Source of the DNA: Desulfobulbaceae bacterium
GTDB lineage: Bacteria; Desulfobacterota; Desulfobulbia; Desulfobulbales; Desulfocapsaceae
Assembly (NCBI GenBank): GCA_009773475.1
Contig: WSXV01000002.1
Coordinates: forward strand, 372,001-436,000
Direction: 5' to 3'
Length of the DNA stretch: 64,000 nucleotides
Position 1 is the stretch's first letter. Each line of letters opens with the position of its first letter. The notes under the pieces were generated by a model that was not told the DNA's origin, searched no databases, and was given only the letters and a program-made list of their open reading frames with translations. Positions 37,163 through 43,656 of the stretch are shown one piece after another. The position numbers and the translations under genes were made by a program.

Positions 37163-37854
37163 GATCCGGGATAGCCCGTATCCTCCGGTGGGTTGTGCTC
37201 TTTTGAGGCTGCCACAGCCAGTTGGTCGCATCGTTCATTGAGGGGGTGGCCGGCATGTCCTCTGACCCATTGGAAGCTGATGTCCAGGCCGTCGATGAGT
37301 TCCAGCAGTTCACCCCAGAGGTCGGGGTTGACGGCCGGTTGCTTGTCGGATTTGATCCAGCCTTTCTGACGCCAGCCCTTTGCCCAGCCTTTGCTGATGC
37401 CGTTGACCACGTAACTGGAGTCGGAATGGACGGTGATAGGACGATCTCGGAGGGGTAGGGCGCGCAGGGCGACAATGCAGCCCATAAGCTCCATGCGGTT
37501 GTTGGTGGTTCGCCGGAAGCCGCCAGAAAGCTCCTGCTCGCGGCCATCGATGATGAGAATGGCCCCATAGCCACCGGGGCCGGGGTTATTGCGGCAGCCG
37601 CCGTCGGAATAGATGTGGATCTCTCCGTCGCGGGGGACAGGTGGGGCAGTTTCTGTTTCCGAGCTGCGCGTTTTGTTGGCGGTGGCCTGTCGGTATTGGG
37701 GGTCAACCAGCCAGCGCTCGGCCTCGGCGCGGTCGGTGAAGCCTTTAAATCTTGCTCCGGCAAAGCCCTTCACCTGTTTTTCCGCCTCTGCCCAGTTATC
37801 GTAGATCCCCGGCTTGTGGCCGGCGGCAATGGCATACACCTTCTTTTTGGTCAT
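37159..37854 (-). CDS. rnhA: Ribonuclease HI with N-terminal hybrid-binding domain
   Basis: About 231 residues. The N-terminal hybrid-binding domain (KKKVYAIAAGHKPGIYDNW) is of the kind found in eukaryotic RNase H1 and some bacteria. It is joined by a Pro/Thr-rich linker to the RNase H catalytic domain: IHIYSDGGCRNNPGPGGYGA, RTTNNRMELMGCIVAL, VHSDSSYVVNGISKGWA and RGHAGHPLNERCDQLA. The catalytic Asp, Glu, Asp and Asp residues are all in place. It cleaves RNA in RNA-DNA hybrids. An earlier TTG at 37884 is less convincing than this ATG. Confidence 0.95.
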   Translation of the reverse strand: MTKKKVYAIAAGHKPGIYDNWAEAEKQVKGFAGARFKGFTDRAEAERWLVDPQYRQATANKTRSSETETAPPVPRDGEIHIYSDGGCRNNPGPGGYGAILIIDGREQELSGGFRRTTNNRMELMGCIVALRALPLRDRPITVHSDSSYVVNGISKGWAKGWRQKGWIKSDKQPAVNPDLWGELLELIDGLDISFQWVRGHAGHPLNERCDQLAVAASKEHNPPEDTGYPGS

Positions 37855-37949
37855 CAACGCAGCGTGCTCATTGAAAAGACGCAAGGCAAGGAGAGTTCTT
37901 CTCGCAAACGTTTCTAAACTCCTGACCAGTCTTCATTGCCGGCTCAATG

Positions 37950-38078
37950 CTAATTGATCATGCCGATAAAAATCAGGGAGACGACAACCAGGGCCAGAAA
38001 GAGCCCAACCTTTACAGTGATGGTATGATCTTCCTGAGGTGCCGCCGGATGTTGATCGTGCGCGTCATGTCCGCTCAT
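37950..38078 (-). CDS. Small single-pass membrane protein, 42 residues
   Basis: A 42-residue frame starting at an ATG with an excellent ribosome binding site (CCAGGAGAATACAA). The N-terminal half is hydrophilic and His/Asp-rich (MSGHDAHDQHPAAPQEDHT). The C-terminal half is one transmembrane helix, VGLFLALVVVSLIFIG. Topology is probably a cytoplasmic or periplasmic N-terminus with a single span. No family is recognised. It stands alone between rnhA and the damaged 38.2-kb region. Confidence 0.65.
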   Translation of the reverse strand: MSGHDAHDQHPAAPQEDHTITVKVGLFLALVVVSLIFIGMIN

Positions 38079-38223
38079 TTGTATTCTCCTGGGTTATTTT
38101 TTAAGGGGGATCAATTCCATTAAAATCTTTCAGTATTGGATTGCCTACCTGAACAATTTTATACCGTTTTGTCGAGGACATTCTTGCCTTTAGATAGCCA
38201 AGGGGGAGGTCATCGTTGCCGTC

Positions 38224-38324
38224 AGGCGGACCCGCTGCTCCCACTGTGGGCACTGTTTGTGGATGTACTCCTTGTTGTGCAGGTACGGGTCACAGTGCTA
38301 CTCGGTGTTGGCTTGCAGGGGAAT
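38224..38324 (-). pseudogene. DUF5714 C-terminal remnant
   Basis: This 101-base piece is 87% identical by hand count (13 mismatches, no gaps) to the end of the radical SAM-ArsM-DUF5714 gene at 43691-43791, in the same orientation. It still reads HNKEYIHKQCPQWEQRVRL like the parent, but a TAG stop replaces a Leu codon upstream. Only this piece of the parent is present. It is a truncated duplicate, displaced about 5.4 kb from the intact copy. Confidence 0.85.
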
Positions 38325-38361
38325 TGGGGCGTGTCCTCATTCTCTAGAATGTACTTTTCTT

Positions 38362-38386
38362 GACAGAAATAAATAAATCTGTCCCC
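38362..38386. repeat. REP-like dyad
   Basis: On the minus strand GGGGACAGATTTATTTATTT is followed by CTGTC, giving GACAGA/TCTGTC arms around an AT-rich loop. It shares the GGGACAG edge and architecture of the two palindromes at 16564-16630. It sits in the roughly 400-base gene-free region (38079-38481) that also holds the DUF5714 remnant; I see no other gene there. Confidence 0.55.
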
Positions 38387-38481
38387 TTTTTCCTTTTTCT
38401 TTTTCCGGCCACGCCGTCAACCCCAACAGGGCTTTGAAGAGTATTGATGTCGATTGAAACAGGAAAAAACGGCATCTTGAC

Positions 38482-41280
38482 TCACATAAGTCCAAGATAG
38501 GCCACGGCAGAAAAACAGAGCAGCAATGCCGGCAAGGTGAACATTTTCAGGGAATATTGTTGCGCTATCAACAATCGTTTAACGATACGGTGAGAAGCGT
38601 ACAACGATGCAATCAATCCTCCGCAAACGGTAATAATCTGCAGAACAAATGTGGCTTCACGATTCATGATCCGGCTGGAGCCGTAATCCCCGCCCATGCC
38701 GATAATGTCAAGCATGTTTGCCGGCAGCAGCAGGAGGCCGCCGACAAAGACTTCGAGATGTGCTGCCATGTAAGCCCCGAGGACCAACGGGATCATACCG
38801 TAACCGAGTATTGACGCCGTTGCTTTCCAGCTATTGCCGGTGATGCGTGCCATGATCTGTGACATCATCGCATAACCGCTCAAATAGACAATAATGCAGG
38901 AAAAAAAGAATATGCTCTCGGCCAGGGCCGAACTCTGGAGAATACCCATGCCATGCAGGGTTTCAGCCAAGTTTTCAGCAAAACCTGGAGATCTCTGATT
39001 GATGGCGAAGGGATAAAAGATGGCAGCCAGGCTGACCACCAGAAAACTGTCTTCCAGGCGAGGTGACTGCAGGCTCCATAGTTCCTGGGGGGCCAGACGC
39101 AGATTGAGATGGATCGAGTCAAGCTTGCAGTTCTTAATGCATTGTCCACACAGGATGCAGTCCCGGTTGTTATCCACCAGGAAAGGATGACGGAACATTG
39201 GGCAGCCTGCAGCACTATTATCCCCGTTATAACAGAGACGTTCATTGCAACGGTTTATGCAAACGTGGGTATTCGCCCGCAATTCGAGGATAGACGGCAT
39301 GGAAAAAATGGCGTTGATGGCACCCAGTGGACAGAGAAACCGGCACCAGACCCTGCGTTTGTAGAACATGCTGAACAGGAGCGAACCCAGCGTGATGGTG
39401 GTGATGATCCAGGCGGTGAGATGCGGAGATTTATAGGCGTTCCAGGTTATCTCGATCCAGAACAGGAGAATGCAGAGCAAGGTCGTTATCCAGCCGGAAT
39501 ATTTTCTGATGAACGGCGGTGTGGGACGTTCGGGCTTGAAGACGGTTTGCGCCAGCCAGCCGGGAACGGAGAGCCCGCAGACGCTGCACCAGGTCCGAGC
39601 CAGGAAGAAGAAAGAGAAGATCAGCAGGGGCCATCCAACCACCCAACTGAGGGTGAGCCCTATATTTTTTTCGGCATTTTTCGGCCCGAAGAACAAGGCG
39701 ATCAGCACAAGCACGAGGGCAATACCGATGAGAGCCCTCGGGAGCTCGGGAAACAACCGACTTGTGAAAAAAGTCTGAACCTCCTTCAGCCGCAGAAGAT
39801 TGAAGGCCCATTTTCCTTCTGATTTCGGGACTCCGAGAAGGATCTGACTGCTGAGGGGTTCATTGTTGCTACCGAGGATGACTACCCGTTGCAACACGCT
39901 TGCCATCTCTGTCAGATTGCCCGGCCAGTCGTAGTTCATAAATTTTCCGAGCGTCTGTTCATCCACCTGGCTGATGGTTTTTCCATACTGCAGGCTGTAG
40001 CGTTTGAGGTAATACTTAACCAGACGCGGAATATCCCGGCGATGTCCCCGCAGTGGAGTAATGCGGCAATGCTGATTTGCCACCAGGGCATAGAGGGACG
40101 GCAGTAGCCGGTTGTGGCCGTCCTGCAGCCTGGGCGTATCCTTGCAGATGAAGATAATCCGGGAACGGAGCGCTACCCTGGTGTCTCCGGCCACTTTGGT
40201 AAAAAAGCCTTTCTCGGTGATGTCCACCAACTGACGCTGAAAGTCCGGCTCCATATTCTCCGAGTTATAGAGGACGACAGTGCCATCCTGCAATCGCTCG
40301 AAAACTCCAAGCTGATCAATCTGCGAGAAGGCGAAAGGGTCCCGCTCGTAACCGAAAAGCTCCACTTCCAGCTGGTCGGAATCAAAGTTTCGGATATCAA
40401 CTTCCAGGTAAGGTCCGTTTCTGTAAGCACTGGCCTGGTGAATTTCGTAGGCGGCCATGCGACGTCCGGTGCCGGTCTCACCGGTAATGAGCACAGGTGC
40501 AAGGGAACTGCTGAAACGCTTTGCCGCCGCCTTTATCTGTCGGGCGATGGTCGATTCGGTGGGTTGGTCCCCCCGGGAGGCACTGAAGGGCAGTTGTTCG
40601 CTTTCTTCCGGAATTGTCGGTCCCGAAAGAAATGTCGGGTCCAGGCTATGTTCAGAACTCTTGCCACTGTTTTTTGCTCTGGTCTGGGCGTTTGCATGAT
40701 CACGGAAAGAAAATCTCAGACGGTTGGCCAAAGCGATGCTGAGCTGGCGATGAATGACATGATTGGCAAGCAGCACCGAGTTGAAGGTCTGGGCATCGAA
40801 GCAGAGCAGGGAGAGGTTGGTGAGAGCCCGGACATTGAGGCTGTGGCTGCTGCTGGTCAGCAAGGCGGTTTCGCCGAAATGCCCTCCCGGACCGATGTGA
40901 CTGACCAGGAACTGTTTGCCCCCGGCTTCATTCATTGTCAGTTCTGCTTTACCTTGGGCAACGATGTAAAAATGGCAATCATCTTCACCCTGCCGATATA
41001 CGTACTGACCCTGTTCAACTGTCTGCCAGTGACCGACAGCGATAATCCTGGCCATCTCTTCACTGCCGACATCCTTGAAAAGAACGGACTGGTTCAGGCT
41101 TTGTATGAGTTCATCCTGTTGCATTGTGGCCAGATTAGTTTTTAATGACCCTGGCATGAATATCCGCGCAGCACTTGAATGAATATTCTTGAAGCCAGCC
41201 AGCATAGGCTCCATGGTCTTCGTCGGAAACAAAGCAGTCCTGACAATTGTTTCCGCGCTGAATGATATGAAATGGGACAT
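38482..41280 (-). CDS. CRP domain - degenerate sigma-54 AAA+ - NapH-like iron-sulfur membrane fusion
   Basis: 932 residues. Residues 65-165 form a cyclic-nucleotide/CRP-like sensor domain (GQYVYRQGEDDCHFYIVAQG). Residues 235-480 resemble the sigma-54 AAA+ module, but Walker A is GETGTGRR, the GAFTGA loop is replaced by RDPFAFSQ near 313-320, and Walker B reads GTVVLYNSENM. The module is probably inactive as an enhancer ATPase, and no HTH follows. The rest has about eight helices and a NapH/NosR-like polyferredoxin: WCRFLCPLGAI near 645-655, a cysteine cluster CINRCNERLC, and CILCGQCIKNC at 708-718. The start is uncertain (ATGs at 41157 and 41124). Function is unknown; a redox-sensing membrane protein is inferred. 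Confidence 0.8.
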   Translation of the reverse strand: MSHFISFSAETIVRTALFPTKTMEPMLAGFKNIHSSAARIFMPGSLKTNLATMQQDELIQSLNQSVLFKDVGSEEMARIIAVGHWQTVEQGQYVYRQGEDDCHFYIVAQGKAELTMNEAGGKQFLVSHIGPGGHFGETALLTSSSHSLNVRALTNLSLLCFDAQTFNSVLLANHVIHRQLSIALANRLRFSFRDHANAQTRAKNSGKSSEHSLDPTFLSGPTIPEESEQLPFSASRGDQPTESTIARQIKAAAKRFSSSLAPVLITGETGTGRRMAAYEIHQASAYRNGPYLEVDIRNFDSDQLEVELFGYERDPFAFSQIDQLGVFERLQDGTVVLYNSENMEPDFQRQLVDITEKGFFTKVAGDTRVALRSRIIFICKDTPRLQDGHNRLLPSLYALVANQHCRITPLRGHRRDIPRLVKYYLKRYSLQYGKTISQVDEQTLGKFMNYDWPGNLTEMASVLQRVVILGSNNEPLSSQILLGVPKSEGKWAFNLLRLKEVQTFFTSRLFPELPRALIGIALVLVLIALFFGPKNAEKNIGLTLSWVVGWPLLIFSFFFLARTWCSVCGLSVPGWLAQTVFKPERPTPPFIRKYSGWITTLLCILLFWIEITWNAYKSPHLTAWIITTITLGSLLFSMFYKRRVWCRFLCPLGAINAIFSMPSILELRANTHVCINRCNERLCYNGDNSAAGCPMFRHPFLVDNNRDCILCGQCIKNCKLDSIHLNLRLAPQELWSLQSPRLEDSFLVVSLAAIFYPFAINQRSPGFAENLAETLHGMGILQSSALAESIFFFSCIIVYLSGYAMMSQIMARITGNSWKATASILGYGMIPLVLGAYMAAHLEVFVGGLLLLPANMLDIIGMGGDYGSSRIMNREATFVLQIITVCGGLIASLYASHRIVKRLLIAQQYSLKMFTLPALLLCFSAVAYLGLM

Positions 41281-41359
41281 CTGCTGGAGATATTCTTGGG
41301 AGTCGAGCCATTATTTTCTCAGTGTTGTTTACGAAAGATTACCAATGTGCGAGCCTATG

Positions 41360-41419
41360 CTTTATTTCATTCTGACCCTTTTTATTCTGCTTTATTTCAT
41401 TCTGACCCTTTTTATTCAT
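41360..41419. repeat. Tandem 30-bp direct repeat, two copies
   Basis: Two 30-base copies beginning CTTTATTTCATTCTGACCC stand side by side (41360-41389, 41390-41419), differing only at the last bases. They end at the outer edge of the predicted attC site at 41416-41504, so they may mark the end of the integron cassette array. Confidence 0.8.
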
Positions 41420-41504
41420 AACAGTGAAATAACCTGCCAGCCGAGGGGCTGCCCACCTTTTAAGAACGCGGCTATTTCCGGTCAGGTTTATTGACTTGTT
41501 AAGT
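41416..41504 (-). repeat. Probable attC recombination site of the DUF4062 cassette
   Basis: On the minus strand the site starts with an R'' core ACTTAAC followed by AAGTC, has imperfect inner arms AATAAACCTG and CAGGTTATTT, and ends at a GTTATGA core-like triplet. Length is about 89 bases. The R'' sequence ACTTAAC is the exact complement of GTTAAGT at the other end of the same cassette (42522-42528), as required for a mobile cassette. The gene's TAA stop lies within R''. Confidence 0.7.
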
Positions 41505-42494
41505 GCTTTGAATTGAGGTTTTGATAGCTCTAAGTTGGACCATTAATTTTTCACCCTCAGGGGTCAAGGACCAAAACATTGCCATGCCACCTTTGGTAGT
41601 TTGTAAGTATTTAGCATTAACTAGGCCTAGCGCCTGTAACTGAATCCCTATTGTTTGAAAATCTTGGTCGTTGATACCATTTGATCTGGTACTGAGATTA
41701 TTTCTCGCAATAATAGCTTGATGAAAAATTATTTTTACATAATCCTGTGTCGGATTCTGAACTAGATAAGGAGATATTATGTAGAATACTTCTCGCCAGG
41801 TTATTTTGCATGACCAATCTTTTTTTCCATAATCTGTGTAATAATCGCCATTTACAGTGAATAGATCGTCGAAACCAGCGAGGCCTTCAATGTTATATAA
41901 AGAAGGAGGTCTGATATTAGAGAGCTCAAATCTTAATGAGCTATTTTCTTTTCGAAGCTCATTGAGCTCGCTAAGAATTTCTTCGTTTGAAGTCGCTGTT
42001 GCTCTTACCCAACCAATTGCAGGAAACATTTTTATAGTCTTTGATAAACTCAAAGCTACTAATCCAGGTAGCTCACTGGCTTTGTTCCAAAATTTAACAA
42101 GACGATTGTTTTTTACCTTTTCGCGAAAGGCTTGCAACTTCTCAATTAACTCAGGTGAAATATCAGACTTGACTACTGGAATTTCACCTGGATTTTCATG
42201 CAATAACGCTATTACTTTGAGGCCAATATTTACAGCGTAATCGTATTCTTTCTCGGTATAGCTAATGCCTTCATCAGTAGTTGAACCATAGCGTCCCCCT
42301 ATCACGAGTAAGTAGTAATCGCAATCGTCTATTACTTTTTTGATAAATTCCCACTGTTCTTCGTCAGCAGCAGGGAACAGCTCCATTCCCGCAGGGATGC
42401 AATCAATTTCCATCAGCGTTTGAGTTACATGCTGGCGCTCTTCCTTTAAATCAGCATATGTTGAACTGACGAAAACTTGATATCTTTTTTCCAC
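41499..42494 (-). CDS. DUF4062 protein, integron cassette
   Basis: 331 residues. The N-terminal 100 residues are DUF4062 ([20 protein letters not shown] ... [12 protein letters not shown]), a TIR-like Rossmann domain common in STAND and defence-type proteins. A middle coiled stretch (about 165-190) links to a C-terminal part ending [13 protein letters not shown], which looks like a winged helix. Base composition is far more AT-rich than in neighbouring genes, consistent with transfer. It lies inside an attC-bounded cassette. A role in phage defence or signalling is possible but unproven. Confidence 0.85.
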   Translation of the reverse strand: MEKRYQVFVSSTYADLKEERQHVTQTLMEIDCIPAGMELFPAADEEQWEFIKKVIDDCDYYLLVIGGRYGSTTDEGISYTEKEYDYAVNIGLKVIALLHENPGEIPVVKSDISPELIEKLQAFREKVKNNRLVKFWNKASELPGLVALSLSKTIKMFPAIGWVRATATSNEEILSELNELRKENSSLRFELSNIRPPSLYNIEGLAGFDDLFTVNGDYYTDYGKKDWSCKITWREVFYIISPYLVQNPTQDYVKIIFHQAIIARNNLSTRSNGINDQDFQTIGIQLQALGLVNAKYLQTTKGGMAMFWSLTPEGEKLMVQLRAIKTSIQST

Positions 42495-42521
42495 TTAAAC
42501 TCCCAGGGTTATATGGAATAC

Positions 42522-42584
42522 ACTTAACGGTGAGTTGAGACGCGCGCGGGTTTTGCGCGTCGATTCTCAAACGACTTGTTGGGC
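42522..42584 (-). repeat. attC site between the two cassettes
   Basis: On the minus strand the 63-base site starts GCCCAAC (R'' core), continues AAGTCGTTTGAGA, has a GC-rich stem GACGCGC/GCGCGTC around an AAAACCC loop with TTGA/TCAA arms, and ends with GTTAAGT (R' core). Both cores fit the RYYYAAC and GTTRRRY consensus. GCCCAAC is the exact complement of the GTTGGGC core at the start of the preceding cassette (43442-43448). Confidence 0.88.
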
Positions 42585-42601
42585 TGATTTTTCTGAGTAT
42601 T

Positions 42602-43438
42602 TTAGCTATACCCATCATAATAAAACTTCAGAATTTCATAACGCTTTTCCAAAATTTTGTTACCCTTATTTCTCCAAAGCAACAACTGAGACTCAATATA
42701 CTCTTTAGCGCGACTGATAATTTCATCGCCCGAACCAGCAGGAGCTGCCTTTTTAAAAACTGGGCCAAGATAATGTAGAAAATCCTGCCCATCCTGATCG
42801 TTAGAAATCATGCCCTTACACAACAAAGCCATTTCTCGTCTGAATTGGCTAGACATATCGGAACCAGCAGAATCAATATAATATTGTAAATATCCAAGTA
42901 ACCCTTCACCCACAACGACACGCGGCCATTTGGCTACTTCACTTTCCAATCTATACGCATGAGCCAAGGCAGCCCCATACAACTCTCCTGGTCGATATTC
43001 TACCGCCCATGCCACATCGATACCTATTCGAAGCGGACCTTTTGCCGCTAAGCCGACCGCACATAACATTCCTGAAGCCATGAGCATGCCAAATATACTA
43101 TTCACAGGAGATTTGATTGCCCCTCGCCCTAACGGTATGTAAATTACAAAGCCATCAGAAAAGACTTGGCGCTTTAATTCTCCTGGCGCAGCATCAGGAA
43201 TTTGGTCTTGTATATGCTCTGGTAATGACTCATATAACCCTGTGCTTGCAGAATAGGAATTATAGAAATTTTGAAACAGGTTTTGTGTCCCAATAATTTT
43301 TCCTACGGAACTCTTAACCATAGCCACAGCATTTTCGATATTTTCGGGGAGATGCCGACCAGGCATTTCAGCCCTTTGTCCGAGTAAATCGATGAATGCA
43401 ACAGCGTAATCACAAAGATTTATCTTTTCTTCTTCCAT
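42602..43438 (-). CDS. Hypothetical cassette protein, possible nucleotidyl-cyclase-like fold
   Basis: 278 residues, no signal peptide or membrane span. The pattern begins YAVAFIDLLGQRAEM, then VFSDGFVIYIPLG, then RIGIDVAWAVEYRPGELYGAALAHAYRLESEVAKWPRVVV. This resembles the order of acidic and glycine-rich elements in class III nucleotidyl cyclase folds. I cannot confirm catalytic competence. The ATG at 43438 is three bases inside the recombination core; a GTG at 43474 would place the start outside the cassette. AT-rich and cassette-borne, so foreign origin is likely. Confidence 0.7.
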   Translation of the reverse strand: MEEEKINLCDYAVAFIDLLGQRAEMPGRHLPENIENAVAMVKSSVGKIIGTQNLFQNFYNSYSASTGLYESLPEHIQDQIPDAAPGELKRQVFSDGFVIYIPLGRGAIKSPVNSIFGMLMASGMLCAVGLAAKGPLRIGIDVAWAVEYRPGELYGAALAHAYRLESEVAKWPRVVVGEGLLGYLQYYIDSAGSDMSSQFRREMALLCKGMISNDQDGQDFLHYLGPVFKKAAPAGSGDEIISRAKEYIESQLLLWRNKGNKILEKRYEILKFYYDGYS

Positions 43439-43441
43439 GTT

Positions 43442-43490
43442 GCCCAACAGTGTGATAGGTGGAAATCTTTCCACAATATTAGTTAATATT
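43442..43490 (-). other. Cassette-array start: R' core with two adjoining palindromes
   Basis: GTTGGGC on the minus strand (43442-43448) is the R' core at which the first cassette joins. Just before it lie two back-to-back perfect dyads, GTGGAAAGATTTCCAC (43459-43474) and AATATTAACTAATATT (43475-43490). This could be an attI-like site, a regulatory region or a terminator. No integrase gene is within the window. The rest of the 43491-43656 gap shows nothing else. Confidence 0.5.
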
Positions 43491-43656
43491 GGCGGACAAG
43501 TTTTCCCTGATCAAGATATTATTTCTGGAGAAATTCGTAATAATCACAATGCGTTTCCATATATTGGGTTTCTTATGAATACTTTCTATATATTGCACAA
43601 TACTATGAGGCGGAACGGGGAAAGTCAAAGGAAAAGCAAGCCGACTTTCTTCCTCT

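Noticed and set aside
40114..41145. 343-codon plus-strand frame across the CRP-NapH fusion
   Set aside because: It lies antisense to a gene with recognisable sensor and iron-sulfur motifs; no domain seen.
42541..42584. Simple terminator hairpin
   Set aside because: The core sequences complement the cassette borders exactly, so an attC site explains it better than a terminator.
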